Positions 24,321-31,696 of a DNA stretch of 64,000 nucleotides are shown piece by piece. The notes below the pieces were generated by a model. It was not told the DNA's origin. It searched no databases and saw only the letters and a program-made list of their open reading frames with translations. Within the stretch, counting starts at the first letter, position 1, and each line of letters starts with the position of its first letter. The stretch spans positions 124,001-188,000 of the forward strand of contig NZ_JBPOFB010000005.1 of the NCBI RefSeq assembly GCF_051251565.1. The letters run 5' to 3'. The position numbers and the translations under genes are program-made. The DNA comes from Marivita sp051251565 (GTDB lineage: Bacteria > Pseudomonadota > Alphaproteobacteria > Rhodobacterales > Rhodobacteraceae).

Positions 24321-25312
24321 CACCGATCATCCTTCAATTGCGGCAAGGCAATCTGCCCTGCATCGATCTCGCCCGCAGGCGCATCGGTGCGCCGCGCAAC
24401 GCGCAGCTTGGCCGACCGGGATCGTGGGTTGACGGCCAGTTCGTCATCATCCGGCCCCACCGCCTTGCGGGTCACAATCTCAAACGCCGGTGTTTCGGCC
24501 TCAAGCTCGGGCGCATAGCGGTTCGCGCGGCCCGATTGTCCGGCACGCGCCTGCATGAACCGCTTGACCATCCGGTCCTCGACCGAATGAAAGCTGACCA
24601 CCGCCAGCAATCCACCCGGCTTGAGCGCGCGTTCCGCAGCCATAAGACCCTGCATCAACGCGCCGTATTCATCGTTCACCGCAATCCGCAACGCCTGAAA
24701 ACTGCGTGTGGCCGGATGCGACTGGTTCGGCTTGGGGCGCGGCAGGCAGGTTTCCACCAGCTTTGCCAGCTCCAGCGTCCGGGTGATCAGGGCCACCTTG
24801 CGCGCTGCGACAATCGCCTTGGCTATCCGCCGCGAGGCGCGCTCTTCACCGTAAGTATACAGAATGTCGGCGATGTCGAACTCGTCCGCCGTGTTGACGA
24901 TATCCGCCGCAGACGGCCCGTCCTGCCCCATCCGCATGTCCAGCGGTCCGTCGCGCATGAACGAAAACCCGCGCTCGGCCAGATCAAGCTGCATCGACGA
25001 CACACCCAGATCAAGGACCACACCGTCCACATCAGACGCAATCTGATCCATCTCTGCGAAATTGGCCTGATGCAGCACGATGCGACCATCAAAGCCTGCC
25101 ACCCACTTCGCGGCCATCTGATGCGCCAGCGGATCGCGGTCAATCCCGATCACCGTTTCGGCGCCCGCCTCGATCAGCCCGCGCGCATAGCCGCCCGCGC
25201 CAAAAGTGCCATCAACCCACACGCCCCCAACCGGCGCCACCGCCCGCAAGAGCGGGGCAAGAAGGACAGGAATGTGCGGATCGTCAGAGGATGAGGCAGC
25301 AGCAGCGGACAT
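24320..25312 (-). CDS. rsmH: 16S rRNA (cytosine(1402)-N(4))-methyltransferase
   Basis: SAM-dependent methylation of C1402 in the ribosomal P site. 330 residues. HIPVLLAPLLRAVAPVGGVW and VDGTFGAGGYARGLIEAGA form the SAM pocket. VVLDLGVSSMQLDLAERGFS is the hallmark motif, and AVVSFHSVEDRMVKRFM follows. It starts six bases after mraZ ends and overlaps ftsL. Confidence 0.97.
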   Translation of the reverse strand: MSAAAASSSDDPHIPVLLAPLLRAVAPVGGVWVDGTFGAGGYARGLIEAGAETVIGIDRDPLAHQMAAKWVAGFDGRIVLHQANFAEMDQIASDVDGVVLDLGVSSMQLDLAERGFSFMRDGPLDMRMGQDGPSAADIVNTADEFDIADILYTYGEERASRRIAKAIVAARKVALITRTLELAKLVETCLPRPKPNQSHPATRSFQALRIAVNDEYGALMQGLMAAERALKPGGLLAVVSFHSVEDRMVKRFMQARAGQSGRANRYAPELEAETPAFEIVTRKAVGPDDDELAVNPRSRSAKLRVARRTDAPAGEIDAGQIALPQLKDDR

Positions 25313-25318
25313 GTCCGA

Positions 25319-25828
25319 TCAGCCCCCAGGCTGCTGATCCAGGAAGATCAGCGGGTCTACATCATCAGGAAGCTCGTCCAGCCACTCATCCGTTGCCGCC
25401 TGCTCTTCGGCGTCAAACGTCTCGGGGTCCCAGATTTGGAACGTGTCACCAGCGCCGATAAAGAACGCCTCGGCCGACAGTCCAATCTTCTGGCGCAGCT
25501 TTGCCGGCAGCACCAGCCGCCCGGTTTCATCCACGCTCGTCGAATGTGATTGGCCGTTGAAAAGCCGCTGCAACATCTTGCGCTCAACCGACCCACGCGG
25601 GAGCGCTTCGATCTTTTCGTCCACCTCTTCGATGGCCGCGACCGTATAACATTCAAGGTATTTGCGGCGGGTGTCGCCGTACACAATAACCAATTCGGGG
25701 TTCAGACCTGCGGTAAAGCTTGGATCACCGGCTTCGAGAACACGGCGAAACGAGGCCGGGATAGACACCCTGCCTTTGCCATCAACCTTGTGATGACTTT
25801 CACCTCTGAACCTCAGCTTTCGGGTCAC
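25319..25828 (-). CDS. mraZ: Transcriptional regulator / division protein MraZ
   Basis: 169 residues with two AbrB-like SpoVT domains: FRGESHHKVDGKGRVSIPAS and the second HSTSVDETGRLVLPAKLRQ. In E. coli MraZ represses its own dcw promoter by binding TGGGN direct repeats. The GTG at 25828 (VTRKLRFRG) gives the usual MraZ N-terminus; the frame extends to 25891, but that part overlaps the leader hairpin. It heads the seven-gene dcw operon. Three boxes of the MraZ type lie about 270-290 bases upstream. Confidence 0.93.
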   Translation of the reverse strand: MTRKLRFRGESHHKVDGKGRVSIPASFRRVLEAGDPSFTAGLNPELVIVYGDTRRKYLECYTVAAIEEVDEKIEALPRGSVERKMLQRLFNGQSHSTSVDETGRLVLPAKLRQKIGLSAEAFFIGAGDTFQIWDPETFDAEEQAATDEWLDELPDDVDPLIFLDQQPGG

Positions 25829-25868
25829 TGCCCTACTGGTCCTTTCAATATCTGCTCCGGAAACGGAA

Positions 25869-25906
25869 ACGGCGGGTTGATCTGCTGCCACTGATCAACC
25901 CGCCGT
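25869..25906 (-). terminator. Leader hairpin upstream of mraZ (attenuator-like)
   Basis: ACGGCGGGTTGATC pairs perfectly with GATCAACCCGCCGT over 14 bases around a 10-base loop. On the minus strand it is followed by TTTCCGTTTCC, which is T-rich but not a pure U run. This fits a partial terminator that would release a UpsM-like RNA while allowing read-through into dcw. Confidence 0.65.
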
Positions 25907-26092
25907 CCGTGTCCCGTTGCCGGGAAGTCCGACTGCGCGCGCCACCTGGGGGGATGTCTGCTCGCCCGCGCGCCGGATCTCTGTGTTTGATGAAAGCAAG
26001 TGCCTGTATGAAGCCTGCTATTTTTTTATTTTGGATACCGCGTCGGGGTCTGTGTCGCCCCGTTTGCTGTTCCTGCTCTCATCTCGTGCATT

Positions 26093-26117
26093 AGGGATGC
26101 CATGGGAAACTATGGGT
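26093..26117 (+). promoter_or_regulatory. Three MraZ-type boxes
   Basis: AGGGA-N5-TGGGA-N5-TGGGT, that is 10-base periodic repeats at 26093, 26103 and 26113. E. coli MraZ binds TGGGN direct repeats with the same 5-base spacing near its own promoter. Here the boxes read on the strand opposite to mraZ. Spacing and motif are seen; binding is inferred. Confidence 0.55.
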
Positions 26118-26122
26118 CGCAA

Positions 26123-26499
26123 CAGTTTTTATGAGAAATCGACACAAGATACTGATCAACACACCAATGAAACACAGGGTTTAGCGCTTAACTGAGGCGA
26201 TAGTATCCAAATAAGCCAGACCAATCCACATGAACCACAAGATATAGAGAAAACTACCTTGACCCAACACAGCCCATAAATTCCCGCATCAAGATAAAAC
26301 AAAACAAGAACACAGAATTTCAGACCGGCAATTCATATCAATATCCGCTTAAAATCCCGGATTCAGCCCCGAATCAACCCCGTGATTCGCTCTTGCGGCG
26401 CCCTGCCGCCAACTCCGTCCCATCTTTTCCCATGCCAAACCTCAGACGCGCCGCGGCCGCACGACGCTTGCAATGCGGTGGGCCCGGTTGTACGCAAAT
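26123..26499. other. AT-rich divergent intergenic region
   Basis: About 375 bases between the dcw leader and the B12 riboswitch, clearly richer in A and T than the flanking genes. It should hold the two divergent promoters. No gene, tRNA or clear hairpin terminator is seen. Confidence 0.5.
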
Positions 26500-26658
26500 C
26501 CTGTCATGGTCCGGGCAACCCCCGGTGAAAAGGGAACGTGGTTCAATTCCACGACTGCCCCCGCAACTGTACGCGGCGAGCGTGTTCGGCATATGCCACT
26601 GGGAAACCGGGAAGGCCCGACACACGCCCCGACCCGCAAGTCAGGAGACCTGCCGTGA
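26500..26658 (+). promoter_or_regulatory. Cobalamin (adenosylcobalamin) riboswitch
   Basis: The conserved core is plain: GGTGAAAAGGGAA, a GTGG/CCAC stem, CGACTGCCCCCGCAACTGTA, GCCACTGG, CCGGGAAGGC, and the B12 box GACCCGCAAGTCAGGAGACC ending in TGCC. It lies about 120 bases before the btuC start and would repress the transport operon when B12 is plentiful. The expression platform is not certain; a GACGGT/ACCGTC stem with an inner GGTGAC/GTCACC dyad lies downstream at about 26696-26731. Confidence 0.95.
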
Positions 26659-26778
26659 CAGTTCACCCTACACTCGGGCGGGGCGCGCGGGATGTGACGG
26701 TACTCCGGTGTGGTGACAGTCACCGTCTTTGGGACGCTCCCGAAGACATGATGTGTTGAACGCGCGGGAGGCAGAGCA

Positions 26779-27759
26779 GTGAAGCTCTTTTGTGCGCTGA
26801 TGGCTGTAACGGGAGCGATGTTCTGCGCATCGCTTTTTGTGGGCTATGCAGCGATCTCGATCCCCGAAGGACTGGCCGCGCTGTTTGGCCGGGGCAATCC
26901 CGTATTCGTCACGGTGATGCAGGACATCCGCCTGCCCCGCACACTGCTTGCGGCCATGATCGGCGTGTCACTGGGCCTCGCGGGCGCTGCGATGCAGGGC
27001 TACCTGCGCAACCCGCTTGCCGAACCGGGCCTGATCGGGGTTTCGGGCTCTGCCGCGCTTGGGGCGGTACTTGCCCTGCAAACCGGGTTTGCGGCGATGT
27101 TCTTCCTGGCCCTGCCCCTCACAGCGCTGGTGTTTGCCGCGCTTGCGGTCGGGTTGATCCTGCTGCTGGCCGGACCGCGCGGATCGTCCCTGACCCTGAT
27201 CCTTGCCGGGATCGCCGTGTCGGCCTTTGCCGCCGCCCTTACATCGCTGACGCTGAACCTGTCACCCAACCCCTACGCCGCCTCTGAGATCATGTTCTGG
27301 ATGATGGGATCGGTCGCCAACCGCGCCATGACCCATGTCTGGCTGGTGGTGCCGATCATGACCTTGGGCTGGATCTTTCTGGCCAGCCTTGGGCGCGGGC
27401 TCGATGCCCTGACACTGGGCGAAGACGCGGCCGAGGCGATGGGGATTTCCCTGTCGCGCCTGCGCCTGCACCTGCTGTTCGGCACCGCCGCCGCCGTTGG
27501 CGCGGCCACGGCCGTCGCGGGTGCGGTCGGGTTTGTCGGCCTCGTGGTGCCGCATATCCTGCGCCGCTTTGCCCAAGGTCGCCCATCCACCCTGCTTTGG
27601 GCCTCGGCACTGGGCGGCGCGGCGATGGTCATGGCCGCAGACCTTGTGACCCGACTGGTCCTGCCGGAACGCGACCTGAAACTGGGTGTCGTCATGGCCC
27701 TGATCGGCGCCCCGTTGTTCCTGCATCTTATATATAAGACACGGAGGGAAATCGCATGA
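26779..27759 (+). CDS. btuC: Cobalamin-type ABC transporter permease (FecCD/BtuC family)
   Basis: 326 residues, mostly membrane helices (about 9-10), with the family segments QDIRLPRTLLAAMIGVSLGL, GYLRNPLAEPGLIGVSGSA and GFVGLVVPHILRRF, the last being the coupling region to the ATPase. The start is GTG 26779 behind GGGAGG. It is the first gene after the B12 riboswitch, which points to cobalamin or cobinamide rather than an iron chelate. The start of btuD overlaps its stop. Confidence 0.9.
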   Translation: MKLFCALMAVTGAMFCASLFVGYAAISIPEGLAALFGRGNPVFVTVMQDIRLPRTLLAAMIGVSLGLAGAAMQGYLRNPLAEPGLIGVSGSAALGAVLALQTGFAAMFFLALPLTALVFAALAVGLILLLAGPRGSSLTLILAGIAVSAFAAALTSLTLNLSPNPYAASEIMFWMMGSVANRAMTHVWLVVPIMTLGWIFLASLGRGLDALTLGEDAAEAMGISLSRLRLHLLFGTAAAVGAATAVAGAVGFVGLVVPHILRRFAQGRPSTLLWASALGGAAMVMAADLVTRLVLPERDLKLGVVMALIGAPLFLHLIYKTRREIA

Positions 27760-28514
27760 CGCTCCTGTCCGTGCAAAACCTGACCGTGCGGCGCGGCGAA
27801 TGCCCGGTGGTGGACACCGCGTCCTTCAGCATCGCCGCCGGAGAATGCGTCGGCCTGATCGGCCCCAACGGCGCGGGCAAGACATCGCTGTTGCGCGGCG
27901 CGCTGGGGCTATTGCCGTTCGAGGGCACCAGCACGCTGGCGGCCATGCCGCCCAAGCGCCGCGCCTCCCAGGCCGCATGGCTGCCCCAGACCCGCGACAT
28001 CGCATGGCCAATGACCGTGGAACGGATCGTGGCACTGGGCCGCCTGCCCTATCTGGCACGCGGCGCATCGCTGTCCCCGACCGACCAGGCCGCGGTCGAT
28101 GCCGCGCTGACGCGGATGGGTCTGGACACCTTCCGCACCCGGCTTGCCACAGCGCTGTCGGGCGGCGAACAGGCCCGCGTACTGATCGCCCGCACCTTGG
28201 CACAGGACACACCGCTTCTGATGGCGGATGAACCGATCGCCGGGCTTGATCCCGCCGCCCAGATCGCCACGCTCCAGGTGTTCCAGACGCTCGCTCAAGA
28301 AGGCCGCGCCGTGCTGACCTCGTTGCATGATCTGTCGCTGGCAGCGCGCTATTGCAACCGGCTCATCATGATGGGCGCCGGGCGCATCATCGCCGACGGC
28401 CCGCCGCAGGATGTGCTGACCCCGGACCGGCTTGCACAGGTGTTCCGTCTCGATGCCAAGGTACTGGACACCCCCGATGGCCCGATCGTGCAGCCCTTGG
28501 GCGTGCTGTCATGA
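27756..28514 (+). CDS. btuD: ABC transporter ATP-binding protein for cobalamin
   Basis: 252 residues with Walker A GLIGPNGAGKTSLLRG, Q-loop (WLPQTRDIAWP), signature ALSGGEQARVLIARTLAQD, Walker B LLMADEPIAGLD and the H-loop SLHDLSLAARY. It energises uptake through BtuC. CGGAGGG precedes its ATG, and the stop overlaps btuF (ATGA). Confidence 0.9.
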   Translation: MTLLSVQNLTVRRGECPVVDTASFSIAAGECVGLIGPNGAGKTSLLRGALGLLPFEGTSTLAAMPPKRRASQAAWLPQTRDIAWPMTVERIVALGRLPYLARGASLSPTDQAAVDAALTRMGLDTFRTRLATALSGGEQARVLIARTLAQDTPLLMADEPIAGLDPAAQIATLQVFQTLAQEGRAVLTSLHDLSLAARYCNRLIMMGAGRIIADGPPQDVLTPDRLAQVFRLDAKVLDTPDGPIVQPLGVLS

Positions 28515-29299
28515 CCGGCCCGCAGCGCATCGTCTGCCTGACCGAAGAAACGGTCGAAACGCTCTACCTGCTGGGGCAGGATCACCGTATCGTCGGGGTC
28601 ACCGGCTACGCCGTGCGCCCCAAACGGGTGCGGCAGGAAAAGCCCCGCGTCGGCGCGTTCACATCCGCCGACATCCCCAAGATCCTCGCGCTAAAGCCAG
28701 ATCTGGTCCTGACCTTCTCGGACCTGCAAGCCGACATCGCAGCCGATCTGATCCGCGACGGAATCGAGGTGATGGCCTTCAACCAGCGCGACGTGGCGGG
28801 CATCCTGCGGATGATCCGCACACTGGGCCGCCTCACCGATTGCGCAGATCAGGCAGACGCCTTGGCGCGTTCCTATGAAACCCGCATCGCCACCCTGCGC
28901 GCCGCCACACGACACCATCGCCCCCGTGTCTATTTTGAGGAATGGGACGACCCGATGATCACCAGCATCGGCTGGGTGTCCGACCTGATCGCCATGGCGG
29001 GCGGCACCGATTGCTTTGCCCATCTGCGCCATGAGGCGTCGGCCAAGAACCGCATTGTGACGTCTCACGACGTGATCGCCGCCGCCCCGGACGTTATCGT
29101 GGCGTCTTGGTGTGGCAAGAAAGTACGACCCGAAAAGATCGCCGCCCGCCCCGGATGGGACACGATCCCGGCGGTCGCCTCGGGCCGCATCGTGGAAATC
29201 AAATCGCCCCTCATCCTGCAACCCGGCCCTGCCGCATTGACCGATGGGCTTGATGCCCTGATCGCCGCACTCTTCCCCAAGGACGCCCCCGCATGCTGA
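28511..29299 (+). CDS. btuF: Cobalamin-binding protein, BtuF-like, without visible signal peptide
   Basis: 262 residues of the periplasmic-binding-protein (TroA/BtuF) fold: RIVCLTEETVETLYLLGQDH, VGAFTSADIPKILALKPDLV, YFEEWDDPMITSIGWVSDLI and the C-terminal RIVEIKSPLILQPGPAALTDG. The ATG at 28511 overlaps the btuD stop. The N-terminus begins directly with the first strand, and no hydrophobic leader is encoded upstream in frame, so the mature location is unclear. The last two codons overlap the exbB start. Confidence 0.82.
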   Translation: MTGPQRIVCLTEETVETLYLLGQDHRIVGVTGYAVRPKRVRQEKPRVGAFTSADIPKILALKPDLVLTFSDLQADIAADLIRDGIEVMAFNQRDVAGILRMIRTLGRLTDCADQADALARSYETRIATLRAATRHHRPRVYFEEWDDPMITSIGWVSDLIAMAGGTDCFAHLRHEASAKNRIVTSHDVIAAAPDVIVASWCGKKVRPEKIAARPGWDTIPAVASGRIVEIKSPLILQPGPAALTDGLDALIAALFPKDAPAC

Positions 29300-29913
29300 C
29301 CAACCTCACCACCTTCCTGAACATCGGCGGCCCGGCCCTGTGGGTCATCGCGGGGCTGAGCGTTGTGACCCTTGGCCTGATCCTTTGGAAACTGTGGCGG
29401 CTGTCGCGCATGGGCGCATGGCGGCGCGATGCCACCGAACAGGCGGTGGGCCTGTGGCAAACCGGCCAGCACAACGCGGCTCTGACCCACCTGCACACCC
29501 GCACCGGCCTGCGCGCCCGCGTGGTCAGGACCGCGATGCAGGCCGCGCAGACCCTTCCCCCCGAGGATGCACGGGACGAGACCGCGCGCATCGCCCGTGG
29601 CGCGCTGATGGACGCGGGCAGCGGCTTGCGCGCGCTTGATCTGATTGCCACCATCGCACCGCTGGTGGGGCTTTTGGGCACTGTTCTGGGCATGATCGAT
29701 GCGTTTCAGGCGCTACAGGACAGCGGCGCGCGCGCTGATCCTTCGGCGCTGGCCGGGGGCATCTGGGAGGCGCTTCTGACCACCGCGGCAGGCATGGCCG
29801 TGGCGATCCCCGCCTCCATGGCGCTCAGCTGGTTTGACAGCATCAATGACCGGCTGGCGCATGATTTCGACGATCTTGCCACCCGCGTTCTGGCAAAGGG
29901 AAAACGGGACTGA
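29293..29913 (+). CDS. exbB: MotA/TolQ/ExbB proton channel family protein
   Basis: 206 residues with three membrane helices: PALWVIAGLSVVTLGLILW, DLIATIAPLVGLLGTVLGMI and ALLTTAAGMAVAIPASMALS. The ExbB pore-lining pattern GLLGTVLGMIDAF and the later TTAAGMAVAIP are intact. It forms the proton channel that powers TonB. It starts inside the btuF 3' end, so it belongs to the B12-controlled operon. Confidence 0.9.
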   Translation: MLTNLTTFLNIGGPALWVIAGLSVVTLGLILWKLWRLSRMGAWRRDATEQAVGLWQTGQHNAALTHLHTRTGLRARVVRTAMQAAQTLPPEDARDETARIARGALMDAGSGLRALDLIATIAPLVGLLGTVLGMIDAFQALQDSGARADPSALAGGIWEALLTTAAGMAVAIPASMALSWFDSINDRLAHDFDDLATRVLAKGKRD

Positions 29914-29914
29914 C

Positions 29915-30289
29915 ATGCTGAACCTTGTGCATCAGACACGCAGACGGCGCATCGGGCTGACCCCGATGATCGACGTGGTGTTCCTGTTGCTGGTCTTCTT
30001 CATGCTGGCCGCGCGGTTCGGAGTGACAGACGCGATCCCGGTCACCCTGTCGAGCGGCGCCACCCAAAGCTATGACGGCCCGCCGCGCCTTGTCACGGTC
30101 CGGCCTGACGGGCTGAGGGTCAACGGGATTGACGCGCCCGACACGGTGGCGGCGCTGTCCCCGCTCATGGGATCAGAGGATGACATCATCATCCTGCGCC
30201 CCCGCGATGGCGCATCAGTGCAACACCTGCTTGACGCGATGGGCACCCTGCGCGCAGCGGGCTGGTCCAACCTTGTGGTGCTCGAATGA
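29915..30289 (+). CDS. exbD: ExbD/TolR family biopolymer transport protein, copy 1 (Asp present)
   Basis: 124 residues: a basic N-terminus, one membrane helix and a periplasmic domain. The helix LTPMIDVVFLLLVFFMLAAR carries Asp20, the equivalent of the proton-carrying Asp25 of E. coli ExbD. ATG 29915 follows the exbB TGA by one base. It overlaps the second exbD by four bases. Confidence 0.9.
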   Translation: MLNLVHQTRRRRIGLTPMIDVVFLLLVFFMLAARFGVTDAIPVTLSSGATQSYDGPPRLVTVRPDGLRVNGIDAPDTVAALSPLMGSEDDIIILRPRDGASVQHLLDAMGTLRAAGWSNLVVLE

Positions 30290-30672
30290 GACGCCGCGCG
30301 CCCTTGGCACCACGTTCCCGGCGCCGCGCGCAGGAATCCGTTGTGCCTATGATCAACGTGGTGTTTCTGCTGCTGATCTTTTTCCTGATGACTGCGCAGG
30401 TCGTACCGCCCGCGCCCTTTGACATGGACCTGCCCCGCGCGACAGGCGACGGCGACACAGGCCAAAGCGCCCTTTATATCAGCGCCGGGGGCGAAATAGC
30501 GTTCGAGGACGCACGCGGGGACGCGGCACTGGCTCGCGCAGCGCGGGGGATGGACACCCCGCTGCGTGTGCACGCCGACGCTGCCCTTCACGCCGCGACG
30601 CTGGCCCGGATACTGGGGCAGCTGACGGCACTGGGGGCCACTCGCATCGACCTTGTGACCGAGGGCAGCTGA
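30286..30672 (+). CDS. ExbD/TolR family protein, copy 2 (Asp replaced by Asn)
   Basis: 128 residues with the same layout as copy 1, but the membrane helix reads VVPMINVVFLLLIFFLMTA: codon AAC at residue 24 gives Asn where functional ExbD/TolR have Asp. The rest of the helix and the periplasmic domain (ARGMDTPLRVHADAALHAAT) are normal, so it is unlikely to be a pseudogene. It may pair with copy 1 in an asymmetric dimer. Its stop overlaps the tonB start (TGATG). Confidence 0.88.
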   Translation: MRRRAPLAPRSRRRAQESVVPMINVVFLLLIFFLMTAQVVPPAPFDMDLPRATGDGDTGQSALYISAGGEIAFEDARGDAALARAARGMDTPLRVHADAALHAATLARILGQLTALGATRIDLVTEGS

Positions 30673-31658
30673 TGCGGTTTCTTGAGATCACAGCATTCCT
30701 TGCCCTGTCCGGCGCGCTGCACGCCGCTACGCTGGTTGTGGCGCCGTTGGCCACAGGGGGCAGCACAGATCGCAGTGGCACGGCAGAGGTCACGCTTCAG
30801 GCGGCCACGCCCACGCTTGCCGCAATGGTACAGACCTGGGACCGCCCGCCCGAGATCAGCGACGCCCCCGTTCTGGCGCGTCCCGAAACGGTATCGCCGC
30901 CGGATCGCCCAGCACAGGACGCGCCGCCCAAACCGCAAACGCAGACAATCGCGCTGACCGCACCCAGCCCGGCCCCCGATCTGCCAAACGCCGAAACACG
31001 CCTGCCCGCACCGTTTGCGCCCTTGGCCGAAACGACCCCGGACACGCTTGGCACACCCACTGTGCCGCCCACAGATACCCCCCGCCTGCCCGACACACAC
31101 GCCACAGCGCGCCCAATGACGCCGCAGCAGCCCAGCGCGATACCGGACACGCCCTTTGCCCCGCAGGTGGACACATCCCCCCCTGTCAGCCGCACAGCAC
31201 CAATCGCATCACTGCGCCCCGAACTGCGCCCGGACCGTCCGGTGGCGCCCGCCGCGTCGCGCCCCAAGGCTGCGCAAGGCACGGCGCGTGCAGCGCCAGA
31301 CACGCAAGGCACAGGCCCTGCCCAGACCGCCAAACCAGCCCCTGCCACCAAAGCCGCTCCGCGCGGACCGTCGACAGCGCAACTGGTGCGCTTGGAACAA
31401 ACATGGGGCGCAGAGATCACATCGGCCTTGCGCCGCGCACACCGACCACCGCGCGGGGTGCAGGGCAACGTGACACTGGTGATTTCGATTGCGCCGTCAG
31501 GGCAGGTTGCGGCCGTGTCGCTTGCGGCGTCCTCGGGCAACAGCCGTCTGGATCAGGCAGCGCTGGCGGCGGCGAAACGCGCCCGGTTTCCGCGCGCCCC
31601 CGACGGTCTGACCAAATCCACCTACAGGTTCAGCCAACGCCTGACTGTCGCGCGGTGA
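30672..31658 (+). CDS. tonB: TonB family energy transducer
   Basis: 328 residues: an N-terminal anchor (ITAFLALSGALHAATLVVA), a long proline- and threonine-rich periplasmic spacer (about residues 60-230, many TPxxP and PAP units), and a C-terminal TonB domain (QGNVTLVISIAPSGQVAAVS, LDQAALAAAKRARFP). It transmits proton-motive force to an outer-membrane receptor. No such receptor gene (btuB) is in the window, so its partner is encoded elsewhere. It is the last gene of the B12 operon and converges with mrp. Confidence 0.9.
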   Translation: MRFLEITAFLALSGALHAATLVVAPLATGGSTDRSGTAEVTLQAATPTLAAMVQTWDRPPEISDAPVLARPETVSPPDRPAQDAPPKPQTQTIALTAPSPAPDLPNAETRLPAPFAPLAETTPDTLGTPTVPPTDTPRLPDTHATARPMTPQQPSAIPDTPFAPQVDTSPPVSRTAPIASLRPELRPDRPVAPAASRPKAAQGTARAAPDTQGTGPAQTAKPAPATKAAPRGPSTAQLVRLEQTWGAEITSALRRAHRPPRGVQGNVTLVISIAPSGQVAAVSLAASSGNSRLDQAALAAAKRARFPRAPDGLTKSTYRFSQRLTVAR

Positions 31659-31696
31659 ACGCTCGGTCGACCGCGCGTGGCGCAGTGCCGCCCCGC

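Larger units (their letters stand above)
25862..26122 (-). ncRNA. upsM: Extended dcw leader, candidate UpsM-type small RNA
   Basis: In Rhodobacter sphaeroides the dcw cluster is preceded by an unusually long 5' leader that yields the abundant small RNA UpsM, ending in a partial terminator upstream of mraZ. Here the same position holds about 270 bases of non-coding DNA between the MraZ-box region and a strong hairpin 41-78 bases before the mraZ start. The 5' end is approximate, because I could not identify a convincing -35/-10 pair (TTGATC 26159-26154 with TCATAA 26134-26129 has a 19-base spacer). Homology is by location and architecture, not by sequence comparison. Confidence 0.5.

Noticed and set aside
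25829..25891. Longer mraZ N-terminus
   Set aside because: The added 21 residues are not part of the MraZ fold and overlap the leader hairpin. The GTG at 25828 gives the standard N-terminus.
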